Shown here in pieces: positions 12,432 through 23,178 of a stretch of 64,000 bases of DNA. A program made the position numbers and the translations under genes. The first letter of the stretch is position 1. Each line of letters opens with the position of its first letter. This DNA comes from Microplitis mediator. Its lineage: Eukaryota; Arthropoda; Insecta; Hymenoptera; Braconidae. The notes under the pieces are model-generated. The model did not search any database. It saw only the letters and a list, made by a program, of their open reading frames with translations, and was not told where the DNA came from. Location of the stretch: the NCBI RefSeq assembly GCF_029852145.1, contig NC_079978.1, positions 4,278,001-4,342,000 on the forward strand, in the 5' to 3' direction.

Positions 12432-12495
12432 TACCCTAGTGGATTTAAATTACGGTGAATTACGGTAATTACCGTAATTTGGATCCGCTAGGGTA
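12432..12495. mobile_element. 64-bp MITE with TACCCTAGTGGAT ends
   Basis: TACCCTAGTGGAT is inverted at the right as ATCCGCTAGGGTA with one mismatch. The centre is an inverted pair acggtaattaccgt, so the whole unit is one hairpin. Confidence 0.7.
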
Positions 12496-13023
12496 GAAAA
12501 AAAAATTGAGGCAGCCAAACTCATTTTTAAAAATAATTTTTTTTCATGAATACAAAATTAAACTAATTCGTATCAATAAAAATTGAGAAAAAAAAAATTT
12601 AATGATTTTGATGGCACGTGAAAAATGAAAATAATTGCGACACGTACGCGATAGTCAAGTGTTCAGCGAAATGTTAAAAAATAAACCAAAATTATCGAAC
12701 GAATAAGCGCTTTGTCGATGATATTGATGGTATTAAATATATATATATATATATAAATATAAACGTATTTATAAGGGTAAAATATGAGATTAACGGTTTC
12801 AAACAATTGCCTTCCGTACCTAATGTTTTATAACAAATTTAATGTTATGTTTGTTGTATAAAAAAAAAACGAAGACCACAAAAATAATTTTTAAAAATGA
12901 ATAAAAAATGGAGCTAAAGAAGCCAAAAAAATTTAATTTTTTTATTTTAACGGGAAACTAAAGGAAAAAAAACGCAATATTCAGTCTATCACACAAATTA
13001 AAATATTTCAATTAAAACATTAC

Positions 13024-13305
13024 CTGCGAATCTGCAACATCAAACATGTGTTGTACAAAGAGGTTTGAAAATCCATGATTATCAACTGAGAGATTGTATT
13101 ATTTAAACTGTGAGAAAAAACGAGTATAAAACCAGAGCAAAACTCAAGTGAATTATTAATTAAAGCTAAAACTTCCGATGATGTGTCGGCAGCTCTAGCT
13201 GAAACAAGAATGATTATCAGTAGAGTGGATTCGAAAGGTTTATAAGCTGAGGGATGTCGCCATACTACCACCTGGATTGTAGCGAATACTCCCTCGCCAT
13301 TGGTC
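13024..13305 (-). promoter_or_regulatory. Candidate promoter and 5' noncoding exon of the hunchback-like gene
   Basis: On the minus strand there is a CCAAT box (plus-strand attgg at 13299-13303), a TTATAAA box (13239-13245) and, about 190 bases further, a GCAG/GTAAT donor at 13024/13023. This would give a short leader exon spliced to the acceptor at 11064 just before the hunchback ATG. The spacing and motifs are seen; use as a promoter is inference. The same arrangement is duplicated at 1383-1690. Confidence 0.45.
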
Positions 13306-13576
13306 CGTTCCAACCGGTTCCGCCCTGCTAGTAAGTTCTTCATCCCTTCTTACAATTTTTTTACTTTGAAACTATTGTACTTTATGTTCAAGTACTTCTA
13401 CTATTGGGTAGTGGAGAAGGGAGGGGGCAAAGGACGTCTTAAAATTTTCAAAACTCTAAAAAATTGGGGGACAACGTGGGCACCTCAAAGATTTCTATAC
13501 ATCAATAAATTCGAACGGACATTAAGCTTATCGAAATTTCTTATGTAATAAGGGCTAAAATGGACCATCAAAACTG

Positions 13577-13790
13577 CACTGTAAAAAGAGCGGTGTTAAA
13601 AATGAACTTTTTTTAACAAGTATAGTGATCAAGAAAGTAAAAATATTCACAAAGTAAAATGTTTTAACACCGGTACAGAATATTTACACCGGTGGCGGCG
13701 TTATTTTCACACCGCTTTTGGGGGTAAATTTAACGCCGATAATTTTAACACCTACACCGCTTGGACTTACCCCGGTGATTTTTTACAGTG
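13577..13790. mobile_element. MITE, ACCGGT/CACTGTAAAAA family
   Basis: Begins CACTGTAAAAAGAGCGGTG and ends GATTTTTTACAGTG. The interior carries the ttaacaccggtacagaat motif. It is shorter than the copies at 48226 and 52642 and is inserted in repeat copy B. Confidence 0.85.
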
Positions 13791-14969
13791 TGTTTATTAA
13801 ATATATTTTATTAAGAAAATCACACTGTACAAAGTCGGAAGTGAATCCGGATGTAACTCTACGTCCGTCGCTCGGTCTCGCCATCTTTAGTTTGTTCGCC
13901 GCTGCCAAGTATCAGAACTATGATTTTAAAAATTGACACCACACTAGCTTATACGACTAAATTTTTTTTTTAATTTTTTGATAAGATAAAAAGCGCGACG
14001 GACGAAGAGTTAATATAAATTTATTTAAATGTTAAAACTCCTGACCAGAGTGAGTTGGGAGTGAAATAAAATCCACGTCACTCTAAAATCACTCCGCTAA
14101 AAAAAACTCCCAATTCACGCCGCATGCAGAGTAATTTTTTTTAAAACTCAGAAACTTCGTGTGGCGAAGTGAATATGGAGTGAATTCTGATTTAAATTAA
14201 CCCTTCGTTCGTCGCGCTATAATTATTATCCTTAAGGGGCCCATATTGTCCCTCCCCCTTCTCTATTCGCGAGTATGTTCAAAAGGGTGAGGTCTCGGCT
14301 TCCGGTCGGCGGAGGCGGACTTAGGTCCACGTTACATTAATTTCTCCCCCTTCTCTGTTATGTTCTATGAATTAATTCTTATTTTCAGATTTTATTAAAA
14401 TAAAAATAGTGATGTTGTCATTTTATTAGAAATTTGTTAATAAAAAAAAAAAGCAGTTTTCTTAACCGTATGAAAATAACATATATGTAAAAATATATGA
14501 TAAATACCAAAAAACATATGCGGCCATTTTAACTATATTTTCTGATATATTTTTTCATATTAAAATATAATATTCGTTTTATACGAGGCCGTATATGCTT
14601 ATAGCGGTTAATTCGATGCGAATACATATACCCATATACATATGAAACTAATAGTGTAAAAAATCCTCGGTGTAAATTATCCATCCGTGTAATTTTAACA
14701 CCGTGTAATTTACTTTTTTTACACCATTCCGCGTTACTCATTACAATTTTGATTAATGAGCAACAAATGATATTAAACATTTTTAACTGTTTAATCAATA
14801 ACTTTATTAATTTTATTTGCATATTAAATAGTATTTTGAACATTTAAATATTTTTTAAATTATTTTTCTGAACGTAAAATTATTATAAACTACAGACTTA
14901 CACGCTGAACGATGTAAAAATTTTTAATTCACACCACTTGAATTTGCCACCGAGTTTGGTGTAAAAATT

Positions 14970-16780
14970 TTCTATACATCAATAAATTCGAACGGACAAG
15001 CTTATCGAAATTTCTTATGTAATGAAGGCTAAAATAGACCATCAAAACTGTTTATTAAATATAATTTATTAAGAAAGTCACACTGTTAAAAGTCGGAAGT
15101 GAATCCGGAAGTAACTCTACGTCCGTCGCTCGGTCTCGCCGTCATTAGTTCGTTCGCCGCTGCCAAGTATCATAACTATGATTTTTAGAAATTAATACTA
15201 CACTAGCTTATACGACTAAATTTTTTAAAAATTTTTTTAATAAAATAAAAAGCGCAACAGACGAAGAGTTAATATAAATTTATTTAAATGTTAAAACTCC
15301 TGACCAGAGTGAGTTGGGAGTGAAATAAAATCCACGTCACTCTAAAATCACTCCACTAAAAAAACTCCCAATTCAGTGATGTTATCATTTTATCAGAAAT
15401 TTGATAATAAAAAAAAAAAAGCAGTTTTTTCTTTCTCAACCGTATGAAAATAACATATATGTAACAATATATGATAAATACCAAAAAACATATGCGGCCA
15501 TTTTAACTATATTTTCTGATATATTTTTTATATTAAAAAATATATTCGTTCTATACGAGACCGTATGTGCTTAGCGGTTAATTCGATGCAAATACATATA
15601 TCCATATACATATACATATGAAAATAACAGTGTAAAAAATCCTCGGTGTAAATTATCTATTCGTGTAATTTTAACACGGTGTAATTTACTTTTTTTACAC
15701 CATTCCGTGTTACTCATTATAATTTTGATAAATGAGCAACAAATAATATTAAACATTTTTAACTGTTTAATCAATAACTTTATTAATTTTATTTGCATAT
15801 TAAATAGTATTTTGAACATTTAAATATTTTTTAAATTATTTTTCTGAACGTAAAATTATTATAAACTACAGACTTACACGCTGAACGATGTAAAAATTTT
15901 TAATTCACACCACTTGCATTTGCCACCGAGTTTGGTGTAAAAATTTTTTACCATTTATATTATTTTTTCATACAGAATCTTTGCTATATAATTCTTTGAA
16001 TACTTTTATAAATTGGAATTCTTTTTTTTAATTTTATTCTATATATTCTACATATTTAAAAGAAGAAATACCATTCTATTTTTTGTTTTTTTTTCATAAT
16101 AATTTTCTTCGAAAAATTTTTGTAATCATATATGAAATATCAAAAATATGTTTCCTAACTTATACTATATTTTTAAACGGTAATATTTTTTATTTTAAAA
16201 TAAGTTTTATATAGTGCAGTATTTTATAATGCACTCATCCAAAAAACAAACGATGCAAAACGATTTTATAAATTTTTTAGTGATTTTGGAAAGCTGTATT
16301 CTTTTGAAAATGGTCGTATCGGAACATTTAAAAAAGTAATTTGAAGCTTCAAATCTACAGTTTATTTAATTACAGTTGAAAAAGGAAAATTTCTTATCCT
16401 AAGATTATTTTGAAAAAATTTAATATAAAGTAATATTTGAAAAAATTAAAATATTTTATTTGAAAAAATTTAATATACAGTAATATTACTTAAAATTAGA
16501 TATATTTTATGTTTAGTAATTTTTTAATTTTAATCTTCAGCCTCTATTATTCTAAAATTTTTTTTGGATACTCATTGAGACTTGTCCAGTCTTCACAGGA
16601 CAGTATTGAAAGTATTGAAAGTATTGAACACTTAAGCTCCTACCCACCTCATCAACGGCATCATAAATCATTCATCTTATCACACGTCTGCACTGAATAT
16701 AATTTTCGTTGTGCTACTGAAAACTTACCATCTTTTTTTAATGAAACTGTAATTAAAATTTCCCAAAAGATAATTGTGTA
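14970..16780. repeat. Copy C of the segmental repeat
   Basis: Starts at the point equivalent to 1858 of copy A and follows A closely to about 16600, then more loosely to about 16780. It lacks the promoter-like segment. It is directly adjacent to copy B, forming a tandem pair. Confidence 0.8.
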
Positions 16781-16808
16781 CCCTAATTTACCTTTAGAGC
16801 CAAAGTAA
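16509..16808 (+). CDS. Possible small secreted protein (99 codons), weak
   Basis: The frame opens with a hydrophobic stretch of about 20 residues that could be a signal peptide, followed by a low-hydrophobicity region with two cysteines and a SIESIESIE run made by a 9-bp triplication at about 16602-16628. The equivalent part of copy A is broken by stops and frame changes, so the frame is not conserved between repeat copies. I do not recognise a family. It may be chance coding in a repeat. Confidence 0.15.
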   Translation: MFSNFLILIFSLYYSKIFFGYSLRLVQSSQDSIESIESIEHLSSYPPHQRHHKSFILSHVCTEYNFRCATENLPSFFNETVIKISQKIIVYPNLPLEPK

Positions 16809-17317
16809 AAGTTAAAATTCTTAGTAAAAGAGATCTATTTGAAAACCTCAAGAATATTGTTTTTGTTCTCCTTTGTTTTATTTAAACACATTTAGAGATA
16901 CGTGTTGACCGACGGAAGTATGAAAATTGTCGTAGAAAAGTTATAGCTATGTTAGCATGACAAGAAATATTAAAATTTAGTAAATAATTTTATGAAATAT
17001 GTTAGTTTTCTTTAAAATGAGCTGTAAATAATCTCACCTTCTATTTTAAAAGATTTTATATGCAAAAATATACTCGAATGGTATATAGCTTTAAAAATTT
17101 TCCAACCTTTTGAGCTGCAGATAAATAAATTTTTTTAAGGGAAGCAAATCCTTGAAGAAGAACCAATTATTTTTGAGTTTTTACCATTTCCGGTCTTAAG
17201 TCTATATTTTGACGCTTTTTTCGAAAAAAAATTTTACAGTAGACAGATGCAAGCAACATTACTTAGCTTATGATGATTCATGGAAGGCATTTATGAATAT
17301 ATATATATATATATATT
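16809..17317. other. No gene recognised
   Basis: AT-rich spacer between repeat copy C and the foldback element; it ends in a TA run at about 17297-17317. Confidence 0.4.
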
Positions 17318-18334
17318 AGAGTGTCTCAAAAAAATCGACTTTTTTTTTTTTCTTGAAGAACATTGAAAAATCGACAGAGTATCTCTAGACAAAGACCCTG
17401 TTAAAATATGAGACCTTAATATTAATATTTAAAGGTGGCGATTCACGATTTTCTATTTTCCATTTAAATAACATGGGAAAAAAAAAAATTTTAATTTTGG
17501 AATTTTATACCTCGGCGATGGCTTATTGAACAGATAAGTTCAGAATATATTTTTGTAGGGAATTGAACGCTCTACAAAAAAAGTCTCTTATCATTTTTTG
17601 ATAAATCCATCTGTTCAAAAGTTATTGGAGCTCGAAGTGAAGTTAGAGTAAATTTCGAGATCTTTTTACTTTTCCGGCGATACTATCGGACTTATCATAA
17701 AATGTCATGAGATCTTTTTTGTAGACAATTTTATTTCCTACAAATTATCATTGATAAATTTTTTTTCAAATTCTGCATTGTTTTCTAGTTATTTCCATTT
17801 TTATGCCAAGCTTCTAAAAGAGTAGTGTTCTGATCGATTTTAAGAACTTGGCATTAAAATGGAAACAACTAGAAAACAATGCAGAATTTGAAAAAAATTT
17901 ATCAATGATAATTTGTAGGAAATAAAATTGTCTACAAAAAAGATCTCATGACATTTTATGATAAGTCTGATAGTTTCGCCGGAAAAGTAAAAAGATCTCG
18001 AATTTTACTCTAACTTCACTTCGAGCTCCAATAACTTTTGAACAGATGGATTTATCAAAAAATGATAAGAGACTTTTTTTGTAGAGCGTTCAATTCCCTA
18101 CAAAAATATATTCTGAACTTATCTGTTCAATAAGCCATCGCCGAGGTATAAAATTCTAAAATCAAAATTTTTTTTTTCCCATGTTATTTAAATGGAAAAT
18201 AGAAAATCGTGAATCGCCACCTTTAAATATTAATATTAAGGTCTCATATTTTAACAGGGTCTTTGTCTAGAGATACTCTGTCGATTTTTCAATGTTCTTC
18301 AAGAAAAAAAAAAAAGTCGATTTTTTTGAGACAC

Positions 18335-18337
<3 letters not shown>
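17318..18337. mobile_element. 1-kb foldback element with ~500-bp arms
   Basis: AGAGTGTCTCAAAAAAATCG at 17318 is mirrored by the end at 18337. The arms stay complementary for about 500 bases each, with only scattered mismatches, and meet at a loop of about 18 bases (17821-17838). The element sits inside a TA microsatellite that continues on both sides. There is no transposase frame, so it is non-autonomous. Any transcript across it would fold into long double-stranded RNA. Confidence 0.9.
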
Positions 18338-18371
<34 letters not shown>

Positions 18372-18377
<6 letters not shown>

Positions 18378-18914
18378 TATTAATAGGCCGTCGAAATATT
18401 TAAAATTTGTCAAAAATATTTCTTTAATTACAAATGTATATTTAATGTAATTAGCCTTGACTCAGTAAACTTGAAGTGGTTGATCCATTTCTTTATTTTT
18501 CTTGACACTCTACAATGCCAAGGGTTTTTTTTGTCTTTTTAATCTTTTCTTTCATAATCTGTCCGGTCAAAGTCTCGTTTTAATTTTATGACCCTAAATT
18601 GCCGATTGCGGAAAAACCATCACAAGGTAATTAAGCATAATTATAGACAAATATATTAAGATTCTTTGTTGATCTCCTTTCACGTAAACAGACAATTGTC
18701 GGGGTAAATTATTTTAAGTCTATTTATAATTTACTTTATTTAAAGTCATAAAACTTCCCGGTGAGGACAAGTCCCCACCCGGTATAACAAGTAATTTTAG
18801 TAATAAATAATTTTAAAATATATAAAAAAATACTTAGAAAAATACAGACAATAATAAATATTCGTGTGGCGGAAGTCATCATAAGAAATATATATATACA
18901 AATAGCAGTCAATA
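18372..18914. other. No gene recognised
   Basis: AT-rich spacer between the foldback element and the MITE cluster. Confidence 0.4.
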
Positions 18915-19281
18915 CACTGTAAAAAGAGCGGTGTTAAAAATGGACATTTTAACTCCGCCCGGTGTTAAAATAAAATTACACCGATGTAGGACGAGTAATT
19001 CACCGGTGTTAACAATACCGATGTTAAATCGCGGTAACCGGTGTAAAAGCGGAGTAAAATCGGTGTAAAAGCAGAGTAAACTGCGTCCGCTTGGAGCATT
19101 AACTTTAAAGATTATAAAACACATAAAATGTCAGTTCTTTATGGAAATTAATGAAAAATATTATTTATTAACAAGTATAGTGATCGAGTAAGTAAAAATA
19201 TTCACAAAGTAAAATATTTTTACACCGGTAAAGATATCTACACCGGCGGCGGCGTTATTTTAACACCGGTACAGAATATTT
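18915..19281. mobile_element. MITE, ACCGGT/CACTGTAAAAA family, right end lost
   Basis: Starts CACTGTAAAAAGAGCGGTG after a TA dinucleotide and carries the family's internal block (gcgtccgcttggagcattaa). It breaks off at ggtacagaatattttatta, where the next element begins. Confidence 0.8.
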
Positions 19282-19293
19282 TATTAGAAACTT

Positions 19294-19475
19294 CCCTGAT
19301 AGCCAAGTTGGCCGCAAAAGTTGGCATTTCCATAAATTGTCGGCAACTTTCCGAGGAACTTGTCAACAACTTTCAGCTCGTGTAACTGTCGCCGACAACT
19401 TGTAGTCAACTTGTCGTCAAGTTGGTCGCAACTTAGGTACACCAACTTTCTGATCAGAAACTCTGGCTATCAGGG
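19294..19475. mobile_element. MITE, CCCTGATAGCC family, short copy
   Basis: CCCTGATAGCCAAGTTGG at the left and GGCTATCAGGG at the right; the interior reiterates the cgcaacttg / caagttgg motif. Confidence 0.8.
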
Positions 19476-19495
19476 ATCATTTTATTTTTTAGTAA

Positions 19496-19832
19496 CCCTG
19501 ATAGCCAAGTTGGAGAGAAACTGACATGAAACTACAGCCGCATCTGGACACCACGTTGCTCGCAAAAGTTGATACTTCCAAAGTTGATCGACACTTTCTG
19601 AGAAAGTTGGTGGCAAAAGTTAGAAATTCAATAAGTTGACGGTAAATTGTGTCGCATTTTCTCAAAAAACCTGCATTCCAGTTGCGTCTCCATACTGACG
19701 TCAACTTTCTCAGAAAGTGGTGGTCACTTGTAGCCAAAAGTTGCAAATGCTAAAGTTGTCGACAGCTTGTCGTCAAGTTGGTCGCAAACCAATGAATACT
19801 AACTTTTGTACGAGAAACCCTGGTTATCAGGA
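19496..19832. mobile_element. MITE, CCCTGATAGCC family, diverged copy
   Basis: Lies 20 bases after the previous copy, inside what is continuous flank at 5531. CCCTGATAGCCAAGTTGG at the left; the right end is mutated to TGGTTATCAGG. This shows two separate insertions of one family at one locus. Confidence 0.7.
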
Positions 19833-20016
19833 AATCATTTTATTATCCGTAAAATAATGCTTGAATAATTCATATTTTACTATGGTTCCTTATTCTCACG
19901 CCGCTATGAAATTAATTACAACAATTGACAATTTAATTTTAAATTTTCTTGGTAATAATGAATTATTAATCAAAAGCTGCATTGGAATAATTTTAATATA
20001 GTATATTGTACAACTA

Positions 20017-20114
20017 GTGCGGTAAGTTGTCGATTGCCCCCAAGAGCGAAGTTGAGCGCACGAACGAAGTGAGTGCGCTCATTCGCTCGAGTGGGTAATC
20101 GACAACACCGCACG
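20017..20114. repeat. GC-rich 100-bp palindrome
   Basis: Left GTGCGGTAAGTTGTCGATT pairs with right AATCGACAACACCGCAC; the centre has gcgcacgaacgaagtgagtg flanked by complementary gagcg/cgctc pieces. It is much GC-richer than its surroundings. Probably a small MITE. Confidence 0.65.
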
Positions 20115-20349
20115 AATTTAACACAGTTTTTTTTATCATTAATGCAATATAAGTACTATCTTAATGCTCGCTGTTTTATTCTCCAAGTAGCTTTTTGCTG
20201 ATTCAACTGTTGCCGCGACATTTTTGTGGGTTATACGATAATCTGCATACGGCAAGTAAATTTGAGTGCGACAAGTTTACTTGTCTTTATAGTATATACT
20301 CTATATACTAGTATATACAAGGAAACTATATAAAATATAAAAAAAATAA

Positions 20350-21096
20350 CTTTAAATTAATAATTTAAAGATTAACCCTGGTACACTGTAAATAAATTAT
20401 TTTTTTTTGTTTTTTTTTTTTAGTTGCGATTTCATGTGTTTTAAAATAATATTATATATCTAACTAATTGATTTGTTTAAATAATGAAAAAATTTAATCA
20501 GATTTATAGAGAAGATAATTTTTATTATAACAATTTCTATTGCATAAAAAATGATCAATACCAAATTCTGTAGATATTTTTTTTTCTCAATAAATCAGAT
20601 ACATAAAAAAATTGAACATTAAAAAACTATTATGAAAATGCTTTTATGTAAACATTTTTCAAGACCAAATGTTCGTGCTTATAATTAAACATAATTAAAG
20701 AATGGAAATTAAATAATAAACTTGAAAACATAGTTAGTTGAGTTAAAATAAAGGTAAGTTTAAGCAAGAGGAAAAAATCCTCGTTGGAATATATTCCAAT
20801 AATAATATTCTAATATAATAATTTTTTAATGTTCAATTTTTTTATGTATCTGATTTATTGAGAAAAAAAAATATCTACAGAATTTGGTATTGATCATTTC
20901 TTATGCGATAGAAATTGTTATAATAAAAATTATCTTCTCTATAAATCTAATTAAATTTTTTCATTATTTAAACAAATCAATTAGTTAGATATATGATATT
21001 ATTTTAAAACACATGAAATCGCAACTAAAAAAAAAAAAACAAAAAAAAAATTTATTTACAGTGTACCAGGGTTAATCTTTAAATTATTAATTTAAA
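20350..21096. mobile_element. Foldback element with ~285-bp arms
   Basis: Arms 20350-20632 and about 20815-21096 are inverted copies with few differences. Inside them, CACTGTAAATAAATT / AATTTATTTACAGTG resemble the termini of the CACTGT MITEs in this window. The spacer is about 180 bp of AT-rich DNA. Confidence 0.85.
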
Positions 21097-21699
21097 ATAA
21101 ACTTACACAATTAACTTACAAATTTAATTAATTAGTTCTTTTTTAATTACACCAATCTGTTTTCAAAACAGATTTTGTTTTTTGCTAACAATAAAGAGTA
21201 CAATTAACTGTCGTCGGTATTATAGTTTTTGGTGTTATTGACTGTCCAAGGAAGTTGGTAATGTAGAACTTAATCGATCTGTAGATAATAGAACTTTATA
21301 GATACTCTATGTTTCGATGACAATGATTGTTTTCATTTATTTCAATTCAAGTATTTATTATTTTATTACTAATTATTTTATATAAATCATATTTCGATGT
21401 GATTTATATTTTACAATTTTCTTTCGATAATTTTCTGTTTCGTAAATTTATACTGTTACAGATTTGAAGTTTTAAACTTTTGGTTTAGTCATAGATATTT
21501 CTTTTCGACGAGATTGTCTACTCGACAGCTTGTCGCATCTCGGAGATTTCGCATCGAACGAATGTCTTTTGGACAATGGCTCTGGCGCCCCCGTCGTGTA
21601 ATAACGTGGCGATAATGAGAACTAATATTAAAAATAAACACTTTACATATGGTATGAGTATATGTATATATATATGTATGTATTTATTTAGAGTTTAAA
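21097..21699. other. NKAP upstream region
   Basis: No upstream coding exon with the Arg/Ser-rich sequence expected for the NKAP N-terminus is seen. The stretch 21500-21600 is GC-richer and may be the 5' untranslated exon or promoter. Confidence 0.35.
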
Positions 21700-23036
21700 A
21701 TGGATGCACGTAGACGAGAACGCGAAGAAATTGGTTTAGTTGGTGTAAGTCGTGTTTGGGGTAAATCACCAACAAGAATAGAAGAGTAAGTTTAGTTTTT
21801 TCATCATCAATAATTTATATAAATTTTAATTATATTTACACAGGCGTTAATTTGTATAAAATATACTTGACAACTTTCCTAACCTAAAAATAATTTTTAT
21901 CAGACGTTTACTTTTGTTTATTAGATAAATTTTTTGTGTTTATAGTTCTGATGATGAAGATGAGATAGCTGTCAAAAAACATGATCATTCACCTGAGCGA
22001 CGTAAGAAACATAAAAAAGATAAAAAGAAAGTACGTATTTTTAATATACGAGTGTGAATGTAGCAGCCGTCAGACAAATTTAAAATTATAAATGAATAGA
22101 GTAAGTAATTAATAAAATAATAATTTTTGTTACAGAAAAGTAAAAAATTAAAAAAAGAAAAAAAAGCGAAAAAGGAAAAAAAGAAGAGCAAAAAAAGAAA
22201 ACGTAAATATTCAGAGAGCAGTTCAAGTAGTTCAGGATCGTCTGGTGAAGAGAATGGTAAAGTGCAGTGGGTAGAAAAAGGTAGTGAGCAGCCTAAAAGT
22301 AAAAAGAGACGAGGCTCCAGTTCTGATGACAGCGGTGACGAGAGTGTCGTTGGACCGATACAAAAACAGCATGTGACTTTGTCTGCCAAAGACTTTGGTA
22401 AGGCATTGCTGCCTGGTGAAGGTGCTGCAATGGCTGCTTATATTGCTGAGGGCAAACGTATTCCACGTCGTGGTGAAATAGGTCTTACATCTGATGAAAT
22501 CGCTTCTTATGAATCTGTTGGATACGTTATGAGTGGTAGCAGGTATATAATAATTACATTATTAATTATAGTTAATTCCGCAAAAAGCTGATACAGATAA
22601 GAGAAATTTTTTTTTAATTTTCACAAGTGATCAATATTTTTAAAATAGAGAAAAATTTCACCATACCTGCGCCAAGAGTTTAAATTCCTGCCCTGCTTAA
22701 AGGAAAATGGAAAGAAAGTCGTTCTTTTCTCTTATCAGGAAATAAATTATAAAAATTAGCACATGCGCGATTTTTCCCGCAGAGGCAAAAATTTAAACTT
22801 TCAGATGCAGATCTGGAGAAGAAAACTTGAATTATTTATTTATAATTAATTTAATTTTTAGACATCGACGAATGGAAGCTGTCCGAATACGAAAAGAAAA
22901 CCAGATCTATTCAGCAGATGAAAAACGTGCGCTGGCGATGTTCAGTAAAGAGGAACGTCAGAAACGTGAGAATTTAATCCTAGGACAATTCAGAGAAATG
23001 GTCAGCCAGAAGCTGGCTCAGGAACAAAATAAATAA
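21700..23036 (+). CDS. Nkap: NKAP (NF-kappa-B-activating protein family)
   Basis: Four coding exons: 21700-21785, 21946-22030, 22136-22542 and 22862-23036; phases join cleanly to 250 residues. NKAP is a nuclear protein of spliceosome-associated complexes and of Notch/HDAC3 repression. The family signature is its C-terminal SynMuv-type domain, seen here from about residue 143: KALLPGEGAAMAAYIAEG, GKRIPRRGEIGLTSDEI, then MSGSRHRRMEAVRIRKEN across the exon 3/4 junction. A lysine-rich and serine/acidic stretch (about residues 46-110) precedes it. The N-terminus (MDARRREREEIGL) matches the internal helix before the basic stretch in longer family members. The Arg/Ser-rich N-terminal half is missing, so either an upstream exon is unrecognised or the protein is short. 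The neighbouring rhodanese gene is tail-to-tail, 142 bases away. Confidence 0.88.
22050..22127. mobile_element. Half MITE forming most of an NKAP intron
   Basis: The 105-bp intron 22031-22135 contains, from gagtgtgaatgtagcag to aatttttg, the left half of the palindromic MITE found at 40634-40838 and 24069-24273. Only the splice-site ends are outside the match. Confidence 0.8.
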
Positions 23037-23178
23037 CTGTGTATTATGTATATAAAAAATCTTTTTAATTTATTAGATTAATTAAACATTATGCTCATGT
23101 ATATAATTACTCGTTAATTATAGATTTTATGTTAAGTAATTAACTTCATTAAATATTGTAATTATTTATATTTAGAAT

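Larger units (their letters stand above)
11064..12981. other. Probable first intron of the hunchback-like gene
   Basis: No coding exon is seen. It contains the foldback element at 11403-11585, a near-exact 19-bp doublet (gactagtaactaataat) at about 11857-11893, a 64-bp MITE at 12432-12495 and a TA run at 12737-12756. Confidence 0.5.
12982..14969. repeat. Copy B of the segmental repeat
   Basis: Matches copy A from cagtctat at its start. It is interrupted by a MITE at 13577-13790 and then continues through the GC-richer block at 13850-13930 and the AT-rich part. It ends at about 14970, where the sequence jumps back to the point equivalent to 1858 in copy A; the shared aaaatttt at the junction suggests a microhomology or unequal-exchange breakpoint. 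An extra segment at 14110-14350 is not found in A or C. B is more diverged from A and C than those two are from each other. Confidence 0.8.

Noticed and set aside
13020..13343. 107-codon minus-strand frame over the putative promoter
   Set aside because: It would start upstream of the TATA box. The homologous region in copy A does not keep the frame, so a noncoding leader is more likely.
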